In this document: positions 36,231 through 44,324 of the stretch, piece after piece
Position numbering within the stretch: position 1 is the stretch's first letter
Layout of the letters: each line of letters begins with the position of its first letter
Assembly (NCBI RefSeq): GCF_001584145.1
Contig: NZ_CP013232.1
Span: 4,278,001-4,342,000 of the forward strand
Reading direction: 5' to 3'
DNA from: Collimonas fungivorans
GTDB lineage: Bacteria > Pseudomonadota > Gammaproteobacteria > Burkholderiales > Burkholderiaceae_D
DNA length: 64,000 bases
Notes under the pieces: generated by a model
Told to the model about the DNA's origin: nothing
Database searches by the model: none
Seen by the model: only the letters and a program-made list of their open reading frames with translations
Translations under genes and position numbers: made by a program

Positions 36231-36455
36231 TCATTTCATTGCACGCCGCATGCCGACATACAGGGCTTCCACCTTTTCGCGCGCCCACGCCGTCTTGCGC
36301 AAGAATGTCAGGCTGGACTTGATGCTGGGATCGGCCTTGAAGCAGCGGATGTCTATCCTCTGCGCCAGGCCTTCCCAACCGTAGTGCGCGACCAGTTCGG
36401 TCAGCATGGCCTCCAGCGTGACGCCGTGCAGGTGGTTCTGTGTGTGTTGTGTCAT
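36231..36455 (-). CDS. VF530 / DUF2132 family protein
   Basis: 74 residues matching the whole VF530 domain: [60 protein letters not shown]530-type proteins are small DNA-binding-like proteins of unknown function. Divergent from nothing obvious; it lies before the AT-rich lead-in to the 37-47 kb cluster. Confidence 0.9.
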   Translation of the reverse strand: MTQHTQNHLHGVTLEAMLTELVAHYGWEGLAQRIDIRCFKADPSIKSSLTFLRKTAWAREKVEALYVGMRRAMK

Positions 36456-36626
36456 GAGCTTCTCGGTCTAATTCAAGCTGCTATTTTACGGGCTCGCCAG
36501 GCGATCAGGAGAAACGGCTGTGTGCTGCGTCCGCCTCGTCATTCTGCTCCACAAATCCTAAAACGGTTTTTTGACGGGAAACCTGTCGAAAACTTTCAGT
36601 TCCTGTCAGGCATGGCGCAACTTTCC

Positions 36627-36648
36627 ACCTGTTAAAAGTGACAGGTGT
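36627..36648. repeat. inverted-pair repeat, right copy
   Basis: ACCTGTTAAAAGTGACAGGT plus two bases, the reverse complement of 33483-33504. Together the pair frames the LysR, oxidoreductase, SRPBCC and VF530 genes. Confidence 0.7.
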
Positions 36649-36826
36649 TTGTTGGAATATGTTTTCAGAAAAAAATAATTTTCCGGAATACCCGATGCGT
36701 GGCGAGGTGCGACCTAGCTATGAGATTTTTTTAAATCGTTTTTTTTCATACGAGCCATGCCAAATTATTGTTCAGAATATCCTGGTGTCGCGCAATCAAA
36801 TCCAGCACGATGCGAAGTCAAAAAAC

Positions 36827-36854
36827 TTGACTTACGGAAAGCAGAAGCTATGTT
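36827..36854 (+). promoter_or_regulatory. possible sigma-70 promoter of the 37-47 kb operon
   Basis: TTGACT, 16 bases, TATGTT in an AT-rich stretch upstream of the first cluster gene. Pattern match only. Confidence 0.35.
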
Positions 36855-37058
36855 AAATACACGTAGATTCGACGGACCGAAAACGACAAACTAGAAATTC
36901 CCGGCCCGTGCACGATGCGTTGCAAACGCACGTATCCGTGCACCTGAATCTTGCGGACCACGCCGAATATGCGCGGGTAGACAATTCCAGTTGATCGAGG
37001 CAATGCGCGTAGCAATGCGGGAGACGCTTGTGGGCAAACTATTACCTCAGGATTTATC

Positions 37059-37610
37059 GTGAGCGCGCTTCCCGTGTTCATCGCGTACGTCTATCCCGGC
37101 TGGCACGCGTCGCCATTCCGCCCTGGTTTCGAGGAGTGGAAACTGCTCGATCGCTTCCGGCCTTACTACGAAGGACACGTGGCGCCGCCAAGGCCGAAGG
37201 CCGGATACTACGACGACTCCCGCCCCGAAACAGCTGAGGCAAGCATGCGCCAGGCCAGCGCTTATGGCATTGCCGGATTCTCTTATTTTGCTTACTACCG
37301 GCGCGGCGGCTTCGTCCTCGACGCGCCTGTCGATGCAGCATTCGCGCGCGCCGGAACGGTATCTGCGTTTCAATTATCGCTGACGCTTTGCCTGCGTTTG
37401 CCGCATCGCACACTGCCGCTGCCGCTCGATTACCGCCACTGGCGCGATTCCCCTCCGGCCGCGGCCGAACCCTGTCCGCAACCGGATAATTCCAGGCAGA
37501 CAGAAGTTCGACGGCAGCACACTTTTAGCGAAGTCTCCGAACTCATCGGAGATTCCGAACTGGAAGGCTTCTCGGTTGCTTCATTCCTGCGAATGAAAAA
37601 CTGCAGATAG
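37059..37610 (+). CDS. WbsX/GH99-like enzyme, N-terminal half (pair 1)
   Basis: 183 residues. FIAYVYPGWHASPFRPGFEEWKLLDRFRPYYEGHVAPPRPKAGYYDD and YGIAGFSYFAYY match the first third of WbsX-type proteins (YFPQFHP...FTEW...GFYD...GIDGFCYYHYWF). It then reaches LCLRLPHRTLPLPL where WbsX proteins have NENWTRRW, and ends in an unrelated tail with HTFSEVSELIGDSELEGFS. The C-terminal half, with the NEW-E motif, is a separate gene at 38238. GTG start at 37059 with AGGA upstream. First gene of the operon. Enzymes of this family act on glycans, as glycosyltransferases or glycosidases; activity here is unproven. Confidence 0.75.
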   Translation: MSALPVFIAYVYPGWHASPFRPGFEEWKLLDRFRPYYEGHVAPPRPKAGYYDDSRPETAEASMRQASAYGIAGFSYFAYYRRGGFVLDAPVDAAFARAGTVSAFQLSLTLCLRLPHRTLPLPLDYRHWRDSPPAAAEPCPQPDNSRQTEVRRQHTFSEVSELIGDSELEGFSVASFLRMKNCR

Positions 37611-37661
37611 CCGCTTATCCACCACATGCGCCGATGACCGGCGAAAAAAGGGAGAAACATC

Positions 37662-38219
37662 ATGTCCGACGACGGCGACTATGGCTCTTGGTTCCACCAC
37701 GACTGGGTTGAAGATTTGATTGATGTCATCAGGTCCTACGTAGTGGACCCAGTCGACATTACATTCGGCCAGCTGCGCGAACTGGTCGGCGCGGTCACCG
37801 AGCTCGACGTAGCCGGCGGCAACGCCGGCAAAGTGACGCTGCGCGCGCTGGAAGCCACCATTCGCAGCCACAACGCAACGTTCCTGCCGGTGTCATCGGT
37901 ATTCGGCATCGTCGAGCTGTGCAGCAAGCATGCGAAAGCCACCCATGGCCGCAGTTCGGTACTGGACAGCCTGACGATGAACCAGCTGGGCGCCATCATG
38001 CGGCCCCAGTTTGCGCGGCTGAAACTGGAAGACCTGGTTGGCGTCGCCAGGCTGGCTTCGCGCCAGGCCCGCCATGTCGACGTCTTCGACCAGGTCACCG
38101 TGGAACTGCTGACGCATTCGCTCTCGCACTCGGCCTTGCGCGCATTTACGCTTGCCGAATTGCGAACCACCTTGGAAGGATTGGCGACATCGGGAGTATT
38201 CGCGAAGAGCGAGAAGTAA
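37662..38219 (+). CDS. hypothetical helical-repeat protein between the WbsX halves
   Basis: 185 residues, no family recognised. It is built of loosely repeated units starting with a hydrophobic residue and Thr followed by a helix: ITFGQLRELVG, VTLRALEATIR, LTMNQLGAIMR, VTVELLTHSL, FTLAELRTTLEG. The same kind of unit ends the N-half proteins at 37059 (TFSEVSELIG) and 39017 (FTIGELGRVLG). This may be a docking or scaffold domain. It begins 52 bases after the N-half stop and ends 18 bases before the C-half start. The N-terminus is acidic (MSDDGDYGSWFHHDWVEDL). Confidence 0.7.
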   Translation: MSDDGDYGSWFHHDWVEDLIDVIRSYVVDPVDITFGQLRELVGAVTELDVAGGNAGKVTLRALEATIRSHNATFLPVSSVFGIVELCSKHAKATHGRSSVLDSLTMNQLGAIMRPQFARLKLEDLVGVARLASRQARHVDVFDQVTVELLTHSLSHSALRAFTLAELRTTLEGLATSGVFAKSEK

Positions 38220-38237
38220 TCCCGCCAAGGCGCCGCC

Positions 38238-39020
38238 ATGGACCGGGACAATCCGCACGAGCGGCTCGAGCTGCTCGACTGGCAGAGCATGATTGCGCTA
38301 TTCGAAGGATGGGCCGAGCGCTACTGCGCGCATCCTTCGTATTTCCGCATCGGCGGCCGGCCGGTGTGCTCGTTCCTGAACCTGGGCGATTTCGTGAATA
38401 CCTATGGCCTGGACGGATTCCAGCTCATCATCCAGACAGCACGCCAGATCATGCAAAGGCGCCTTGGACAGGACCCTTTTGTCATCGGCGTGTTTGGCGA
38501 GGCTACCTTGAAGCACTGCGCGCTGGCGAACCAGACTTCGATCGACGGCGCTACAGGCTACGGACTGCTGCCGGAATGGACCGGCCCGCCGGTGCAGCAC
38601 TATGGCGAACTGATTCCGCGCAGGGCCGCCGAATGGGCCATGGTGCAGCGTAATCTGCGGGTGCCGTTCTTTCCCGTCGTGTGCGCTGGATGGGATGCCA
38701 CTGTGCGCGGCGAATGGGCGGCGGACTTGCGCAACTGCCGCGGGTTTCCCTGGCGCCCGGTGGTCGACGGCGTCAACGCCGAATTGTTCGGCCACTTCAT
38801 CGATGCCGCGGTCGCTTTCAACCTTGCCCACCACCCTGACCTCAACGTGGTCTATGTGCACGCATGGAACGAATGGACGGAATCTTCCGCGATCGAACCG
38901 AGCGACCGTTTCGGCGACCAGTTCCTGCGGCAGCTGCAACAGCGGACACGCCTGACGCCGCTCGGACCGGCGTCGAACCTGGCCTTGAATGGCGCCAACC
39001 ACAGGAACATATCGACATGA
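38238..39020 (+). CDS. WbsX/GH99-like enzyme, C-terminal half (pair 1)
   Basis: 260 residues. Begins LLDWQSMIALFEGWAERYCAHPSYFRIGGRPVCSFLN, equivalent to the middle of WbsX proteins (ILLPYFKDPRYIRIDGKPLLLVYR), then PFFPVVCAGWDATVRG, FPWRPV, and VVYVHAWNEWTESSAIEPS. NEW-E is the conserved acidic motif of the WbsX/GH99-like superfamily. About 55% similar by eye to the second C-half at 40280. Its stop overlaps the next start (ATGA at 39017). Confidence 0.78.
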   Translation: MDRDNPHERLELLDWQSMIALFEGWAERYCAHPSYFRIGGRPVCSFLNLGDFVNTYGLDGFQLIIQTARQIMQRRLGQDPFVIGVFGEATLKHCALANQTSIDGATGYGLLPEWTGPPVQHYGELIPRRAAEWAMVQRNLRVPFFPVVCAGWDATVRGEWAADLRNCRGFPWRPVVDGVNAELFGHFIDAAVAFNLAHHPDLNVVYVHAWNEWTESSAIEPSDRFGDQFLRQLQQRTRLTPLGPASNLALNGANHRNIST

Positions 39021-39574
39021 AACAACCTACACAATTCATCGCCTATGTCTATCCTGGCTGGCACGCTAATGAATTCCGCGGCGATTTTGACGAATGGAGC
39101 CTGTTTGACAGGTTCTCTCCTTATTTTGACGGGCACCAGATGCCGTCGCGCCCTGCTGCCGGATTCTATGACGATAGCCAGCAATCGTGTTCAAGGCGGC
39201 AGGTACAGGAAGCCGCCGACGCCGGCATCAATGGCTTCACCTATTTTTTTTATTACGGCAACGACGGCCCGATCATGGCCGGGCCGCTTGACGCTGCCCT
39301 CGATGCAGCGGCCGCAGCCGACACTGCAGCCGATACCGCATTCGAAGTCGGAACCACCTGGTGCCTGCGCCTGCCCCACACGAATTTCCCGATTCCGCTG
39401 GTTGCCGATGGCATGGGAATCAGCGTCGACCGGATTACAGGAAAGGCCGTGCCGGACAGCGAGTTCACCATCGGCGAACTGGGCCGGGTGCTGGGGCCGA
39501 ATTGCCTCGACCAGCTTTCGCTCAGCGCCGCCATGCGGCTGACGCAAATCGGACCAAGGCAGAAAAAGAAATAA
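39017..39574 (+). CDS. WbsX/GH99-like enzyme, N-terminal half (pair 2)
   Basis: 185 residues. FIAYVYPGWHANEFRGDFDEWSLFDRFSPYFDGHQMPSRPAAGFYDD and INGFTYFFYY closely match the first N-half at 37059; it likewise reaches TWCLRLPHTNFPIPL and then changes to SEFTIGELGRVLGPNCLDQLSLSAA and a Lys-rich end. Starts inside the previous stop (ATGA), so it is translationally coupled. Its C-half (40280) is separated by a dioxygenase gene. Confidence 0.75.
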   Translation: MKQPTQFIAYVYPGWHANEFRGDFDEWSLFDRFSPYFDGHQMPSRPAAGFYDDSQQSCSRRQVQEAADAGINGFTYFFYYGNDGPIMAGPLDAALDAAAAADTAADTAFEVGTTWCLRLPHTNFPIPLVADGMGISVDRITGKAVPDSEFTIGELGRVLGPNCLDQLSLSAAMRLTQIGPRQKKK

Positions 39575-39618
39575 CCGGCCAGGCCAGGCGTTGCGATATC
39601 GAAGAAAACGAGGTTTCC

Positions 39619-40302
39619 ATGCTAAATCACCTGATCGTGAAGTACGACACAGAGCGCTATCCTTTTGCGCGCATCGTCGCCAGCCACTTGAGGTGCTCGA
39701 ACCTCGCCGCCATCCATCATGTCCACCAATATCCGAGATTCGACTGCGCCATTGAACAATCCACCGAGCTGCACCATCGGCTGTATGCGATCGGCAAGGA
39801 ATTCTTCGATGTCTACGGCCGTTTCATAAGGGACCAGATCGCACCGATGATCGGCGACGAAATCGTGTACCAGGCGCGACCGAACTTCCGCTTTCAGCTG
39901 CCCGGAAACGTCGCCGTATCCGGTTTCCATCGCGACCGCGACAACCATCATCACACTGCCGAAATCAATTTCTGGGTGCCGCTCACGCCGGTCTCGGAAC
40001 ACACAGCGGTATGGATCGAATCGAGCGAGGGGAAACAGGATTTCCATCCCTATGTCGCCCAGTACGGCGAGATCCTGGTGTTCGACGGCGCCAACCTCAT
40101 GCATGGCAATGTCGTCAACGAAAGCCAGGTCACCCGCTTCAGTTTCGACTTCCGCGCAGTGCCGGCGCGCCTGTTCGAGAACACCGGCATGCGCAGCGTG
40201 AACACCGAAGTCCCGATGTCTGTCGGCGGCTATTTTGCGCCGCTCGATCTTGCGCCGGCCCATGTTATAGCCGCATCGGATGCGGCCTGCCATGTCGACT
40301 AA
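39619..40302 (+). CDS. StrG-like Fe(II)/2-oxoglutarate-type dioxygenase
   Basis: 227 residues. HxD at H104/D106 (SGFHRDRDNHHHTAEINFWVPLTP), distal His 162 (NLMHGNVVNES) and Arg 173 (VTRFSFDFR) form the double-stranded beta-helix iron site. The shape matches the streptomycin-biosynthesis StrG family. It lies between the halves of the second WbsX-like enzyme, suggesting it oxidises a sugar or related small molecule in the same pathway. Confidence 0.82.
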   Translation: MLNHLIVKYDTERYPFARIVASHLRCSNLAAIHHVHQYPRFDCAIEQSTELHHRLYAIGKEFFDVYGRFIRDQIAPMIGDEIVYQARPNFRFQLPGNVAVSGFHRDRDNHHHTAEINFWVPLTPVSEHTAVWIESSEGKQDFHPYVAQYGEILVFDGANLMHGNVVNESQVTRFSFDFRAVPARLFENTGMRSVNTEVPMSVGGYFAPLDLAPAHVIAASDAACHVD

Positions 40303-41056
40303 CCCGGCGCCCGTGAACCCGCAGCCGCTGCGCCCCGTCATCCAGCGTTCGGGGCGGCTGAGCATCGGCGCAGTCGATGGTTTCCTCGACGACTGGATCG
40401 CGCAGTTTGCTTCGCGCCGGGCGTTTCTCCGGATTGACGGCCGTCCGGTCCTGTCGCTGCTCAACGTTACCGACTTCGACAAGCTCTACGGCACAGACGG
40501 ATTCCTGTTCCTGCTGCAGTACATCCGCCGCAAGCTGGTTTCCCATTTCGGCGTGAATCCGTTCCTGATCGGCGTCTTTCCGCTCATCGACGAGTACCAC
40601 ACCAGGATTCTCCAGCGCCTGCCGGTAGACGCCGTCACCGGATACGGCATGCTGCCCGATTGGGAAGGGCCGCCGGTGCAATGGTACGGCGAACTCATAC
40701 CGAAGCGGGTGGCCGAATGGCACCGCCTTCAGCAACGGCTTCGCATCCCGTTCCTGCCTGTGGTCTGCGCCGGCTGGGATGCCACGCTGCGCGGCGCGCC
40801 GGTCGCCGACATCCGCCAGGTGCGAGGTTTCCCCTGGCGGCCGATCGTGGCCGGCGTCACGCCGCAGCTGTTCGGCCGTTTCCTGGATGAGGCGATTGCC
40901 TTTAACGAGCGCTGGCACCCGGCTCACCGTGTGGTCTTCCTGCATGCCTACAACGAATGGACCGAGGCATCGGCGATCGAACCAAGCGAACGGTTTGGCT
41001 CAGGCTTCCTGGAGCAGATTCACGCCAGGTCCAGGCAGCTGGAAGGTGTGCTATGA
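40280..41056 (+). CDS. WbsX/GH99-like enzyme, C-terminal half (pair 2)
   Basis: 258 residues. GAVDGFLDDWIAQFASRRAFLRIDGRPVLSLLNVTDF, PFLPVVCAGWDATLRG, RGFPWRPIVAGV and VVFLHAYNEWTEASAIEPS run parallel to the C-half at 38238. Start 40280 (or 40292) overlaps the dioxygenase stop. Its own stop overlaps the next gene's start. With the N-half at 39017 it would make one complete WbsX-sized enzyme. Confidence 0.78.
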   Translation: MRPAMSTNPAPVNPQPLRPVIQRSGRLSIGAVDGFLDDWIAQFASRRAFLRIDGRPVLSLLNVTDFDKLYGTDGFLFLLQYIRRKLVSHFGVNPFLIGVFPLIDEYHTRILQRLPVDAVTGYGMLPDWEGPPVQWYGELIPKRVAEWHRLQQRLRIPFLPVVCAGWDATLRGAPVADIRQVRGFPWRPIVAGVTPQLFGRFLDEAIAFNERWHPAHRVVFLHAYNEWTEASAIEPSERFGSGFLEQIHARSRQLEGVL

Positions 41057-41901
41057 AACTGCTAATCGCCGGCAAGAGCTTCATCGGCTGCAATAGCTTG
41101 CGCCATGCCCGCGACATGCAGGCGATCGGCGCAACCGGCTATACGCTGCTGGCGCTGCCCAATGCCGGCGACGCTGCCGCCTTGAGCTGGGAACCGTCGT
41201 TGCGCCGGACTGCGCGCCAGCTTGACGTCAATATCGTCGCCGACATCGCTGCGGCCAGTCTCACTGCCGGCGACATATTCCTGTCGGTCGAATACGATCG
41301 CAAGGTCCGCATCGAAGAATTGGGCGGCGCCCGCGCCTACAATCTCCACCTGGCGGCGCTGCCTGGCTATCGCGGCTGCCTCAACAGCAGCTGGCCCTTG
41401 CGCAACGGTGAATCGGCCGCAACCGCCACGCTTCACCAGCTGACCGAAAAAATGGATGCGGGACCGGTGATCGCCGCACGTCAGTTCCAGGTTTCACCGT
41501 TTCATACCGCCTTCGATTTGTATCTCCTTCTGCAACGCCACGGGTTCGAACTGCTGAAGGAACAATTCGCCGGCATGCTGACCGCCGATCACGTCCTGCA
41601 GCCGCAAGCTGCCGGCCAGGCGGTTTTTTATGCGCGCGACTCGATCGATTTCCAGGCCCTGGATGTCGGCGATTTCGAGCGGCCGGCGCGTGTTGTCGAT
41701 GGCTGGGTCCGCTCCCTGATTTTTCCGCCGCGCCAGTTTCCCCGATTCGGCGGACGCGCCATCCGCGGCTGCGAATGCATTGCCCTGCCGCGCAGAGAGC
41801 GGCACCGGCCGGGACAGGTGGCGACCGGCAGCGGCAGCCACGCGGTGATCGCTTGCGCAGATGGTTATGTACGCTTCGAATTCGAGGGAGGCTGGCAATG
41901 A
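41053..41901 (+). CDS. formyltransferase family protein (Fmt/ArnA-like)
   Basis: 282 residues. The 10-formyl-tetrahydrofolate formyltransferase active site is clear: N97 and H99 in NLHLAALPGYRGCLNSSWPL, and D135 in EKMDAGPVIAAR. The C-terminal domain is shorter than in Met-tRNA formyltransferase, as in sugar N-formyltransferases. Likely N-formylates an amino group in the cluster's product, perhaps the amine added by the next gene. ATGA overlap on both sides. Confidence 0.85.
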   Translation: MKLLIAGKSFIGCNSLRHARDMQAIGATGYTLLALPNAGDAAALSWEPSLRRTARQLDVNIVADIAAASLTAGDIFLSVEYDRKVRIEELGGARAYNLHLAALPGYRGCLNSSWPLRNGESAATATLHQLTEKMDAGPVIAARQFQVSPFHTAFDLYLLLQRHGFELLKEQFAGMLTADHVLQPQAAGQAVFYARDSIDFQALDVGDFERPARVVDGWVRSLIFPPRQFPRFGGRAIRGCECIALPRRERHRPGQVATGSGSHAVIACADGYVRFEFEGGWQ

Positions 41902-43058
41902 ACATCGCTTCGGCAAAGATCGTCATGCCGGCAGAGGATATCGACGAAATCACCAGAAACATCCGCCTGATTCTCGAAAGCGGGCGGCTCATCCTCGGGC
42001 CTTACACCGAGGCTTTCGAACAGGCTCTGTCCAGCATGCATGGCGGCGCGCACGCAATCGCCGTCAGCAACGGCACCGGCGCACTGGAAATCGTCTTGCG
42101 CGCGCTGGACGTGCAGGGAAGACAGGTGGTGGTTCCTGCCAATACTTTTTTTGCAACAGCCGCCGCCGCGCTGCATGCCGGCGCCAGCCTGCGGTTTGCC
42201 GACGTCGGCGCACAGACCATGATGCTCACCCTGGCCAGCGTCGAACGCGCCGTGACGACCGATACCGCGGCGGTGGTCATGGTGCATATCGGCGGCGCCA
42301 TTTCGCCGGAACTGGGTGCGATCAAAGCATTTTGCGAGGCGCGCAGCATACACTTGGTTGAGGATGCAGCGCACGCCCTGGGATCGACTTATCAGGGACG
42401 GGCGGCAGGAACGCTCGGCGCAGCAGGTTCATTCTCGTTCTATCCGACCAAGATCGTCACTTGCTGCGAAGGCGGCGCCATCGTCACACGCGATGCAGCG
42501 ATCGCGCGCGAAGCCGTCATCCTTCGCGACCAGGGCAAACAGGCTTTTGCCGAGAACTGCCACATCCGGCTTGGCTATAACTGGCGCCTGAGCGAAATGC
42601 ATGCGGCGGTCGGCCTGGTCCAGCTGCGGCGGCTGCAGCAATTCATCGCGGCAAAACGCGCTGTCGCCGCAAGATACGACCAGCGCATCGCTGTCCTCGA
42701 CGGCGTCACGCCGGTCCTGGAAGCAGCCAGCGTACGTTCCAACTACCATAAATATGTCGTGCTGCTCGATGCCGGCTGCGACAGGACGATGCTGCGCTCC
42801 ATGATGCAGGAGACGGCGGGCATCCAGCTTGGAACCGGCGTCTACGATGTACCGCTCCACCTGCAGCCGGTTTTTTCCGGCATGGACAACACCAGCCTGC
42901 AGGTGGCGGAAGATGTTTGCGCCCGCCACGTCTGCCTGCCGATTCATTCCGACATGACACTGGCAGACGCAGACTGTGTCATAACTGCGCTGGCCGCCTG
43001 CCTGGCCCGCTTGCGCAAAACCGCGGCGCCATTTGTCCGCGAAGGCGAGCTGCAATGA
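41898..43058 (+). CDS. DegT/DnrJ/EryC1/StrS family PLP aminotransferase
   Basis: 386 residues. PLP Lys185 in SFSFYPTKIVTCCEGG, D156 in HLVEDAAHALG and the substrate-pocket GYNWRLSEMHAAVGLVQL. Such enzymes transaminate keto-sugars, or cyclitol ketones in aminoglycoside pathways. With the formyltransferase directly upstream it suggests formation of an N-formylated amino sugar or cyclitol. It is coupled to its neighbour by ATGA. Confidence 0.9.
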   Translation: MNIASAKIVMPAEDIDEITRNIRLILESGRLILGPYTEAFEQALSSMHGGAHAIAVSNGTGALEIVLRALDVQGRQVVVPANTFFATAAAALHAGASLRFADVGAQTMMLTLASVERAVTTDTAAVVMVHIGGAISPELGAIKAFCEARSIHLVEDAAHALGSTYQGRAAGTLGAAGSFSFYPTKIVTCCEGGAIVTRDAAIAREAVILRDQGKQAFAENCHIRLGYNWRLSEMHAAVGLVQLRRLQQFIAAKRAVAARYDQRIAVLDGVTPVLEAASVRSNYHKYVVLLDAGCDRTMLRSMMQETAGIQLGTGVYDVPLHLQPVFSGMDNTSLQVAEDVCARHVCLPIHSDMTLADADCVITALAACLARLRKTAAPFVREGELQ

Positions 43059-43073
43059 AAATGCGGACGCGCC

Positions 43074-44324
43074 ATGGATAGGCACGCTGCGCTGCCTCGC
43101 ATGCGCCCACCTTCGCCACCCGCATGGAGCGACTCCCTGCTGACGGTAGGTGTCACCGGGACTAACGGCAAGACGTCGACTACCGGCATGGTGGCGAACG
43201 CGCTTGGCTGCCTGCAACAGCCGGTGGCTCGCATCACCAGCATCGGCGCCTACCTCGGCAGCGAGCGCATGGATGTGCCGCGCAGCTACGCCGGCCTGAT
43301 AGAGACGATGCGCGCGGTCTTGCAGCGCGGCGGCCGTTATGCCGCGCTTGAGCTGGCCAGCTGGTCATTGGCCCAGGGGTTCGTGCAAGCCTGGCCGTGC
43401 CAGGTTGGCGTCTTTACCAACCTGACTCCCGAACATATGGATATACACGGCTCGATGGAAAACTACCTGGCCGCCAAGACGCAGCTATTCATCAATCTGC
43501 CGGAGACGGGAATCGCCGTGCTCAACGGCTGCGATCCGGCATCGGAAGCCATCGCAGCTGTCACGCCGGCCGGAACGCGGATCATTTATTACGGCGCTGC
43601 ATCGCGCGGCCAGCCATGGCACGCGCTGGACATTATCGCGGACGAGGTAGCCGTGAGCTGGACCGGCACCCGCCTGCGCTTGTCGGCAGCCGCCGGCCTC
43701 GGTCCGGTGCCGCTGGAACTGACGCTGCGGGCGATTGGTGAAATTTATGCGGAAAATGCGCTAGCCGCACTGGCCGCGGCGATCGGCGCTGGCGTTCCGG
43801 CGCAGCTGGCAGCCGATGCCATTGCGGCCACTGCGCCGCCTCCGGGCCGTTTCGAAATACTCGGGCAAGCGCCATGGATCGTGCTGGATTATGCTCACAC
43901 GCCTGACGCCATCTGCCGCACGCTTGCCACGGCGCGCCGATTGAGCCACGGCTGCATATCGATCGTCTTCGGCGCCGGCGGCGACCGCGACCGGCCCAAG
44001 CGGAAACTGATGGGCCAGGCGGCCATGGCGGCCGACCGCGTGTTCCTTACCAGCGACAATCCGCGCAACGAAGATCCGCTGGCCATCATCGAAGATATCC
44101 GGCTTGGGCTGCAAGGGCATCGGGAGGTCAGCGTCAATCCCGATCGCCGGCAGGCCATCATCGCGGCACTTGAAGCGGCCTCGGGCGACGATGTCGTCGT
44201 GCTCGCCGGCCGCGGCCCGGAGACGCACCAATGCGTGCGGGACGCCTGGCATCCCATGTGCGACGCCGATATCGTCCGGGAAATCATCGGCGGCGCAGCG
44301 ATGGTTCACGAAGGATGGACATGA
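43074..44324 (+). CDS. MurE-like Mur ligase family protein without the UDP-binding domain
   Basis: 416 residues. ATP-binding GVTGTNGKTSTT at residues 26-37, central FTNLTPEHMDIHGSMENY (metal and lysine carbamate region), PGRFEIL, DYAHTPDA, GAGGDRDRPKR, and the amino-acid site DNPRNEDP, the MurE motif that holds diaminopimelate. About 80-90 N-terminal residues (the UDP-MurNAc-binding domain of MurE) are missing, the ATPase begins almost at once. It probably adds an amino acid to a carboxylate of a substrate other than UDP-MurNAc. Confidence 0.88.
   Translation: MDRHAALPRMRPPSPPAWSDSLLTVGVTGTNGKTSTTGMVANALGCLQQPVARITSIGAYLGSERMDVPRSYAGLIETMRAVLQRGGRYAALELASWSLAQGFVQAWPCQVGVFTNLTPEHMDIHGSMENYLAAKTQLFINLPETGIAVLNGCDPASEAIAAVTPAGTRIIYYGAASRGQPWHALDIIADEVAVSWTGTRLRLSAAAGLGPVPLELTLRAIGEIYAENALAALAAAIGAGVPAQLAADAIAATAPPPGRFEILGQAPWIVLDYAHTPDAICRTLATARRLSHGCISIVFGAGGDRDRPKRKLMGQAAMAADRVFLTSDNPRNEDPLAIIEDIRLGLQGHREVSVNPDRRQAIIAALEAASGDDVVVLAGRGPETHQCVRDAWHPMCDADIVREIIGGAAMVHEGWT

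Larger units (their letters stand above)
36456..37058. other. AT-rich leader region of the biosynthetic operon
   Basis: About 600 bases with no supported gene. They hold the right inverted-pair repeat (36627-36648), an AT-rich stretch (36650-36870) unlike both flanks, and a possible promoter at 36827-36854. About 200 bases remain between that promoter and the first start codon, enough for a regulated leader. Confidence 0.5.

Noticed and set aside
36638..36856. 72-codon plus-strand ORF in the AT-rich leader
   Set aside because: No SD, no motif, and it overlaps the repeat and the putative promoter; likely chance.
37059..38219. frameshift explanation for the split WbsX genes
   Set aside because: Each gap holds a complete unrelated gene, and the pattern occurs twice; a single indel cannot produce it.
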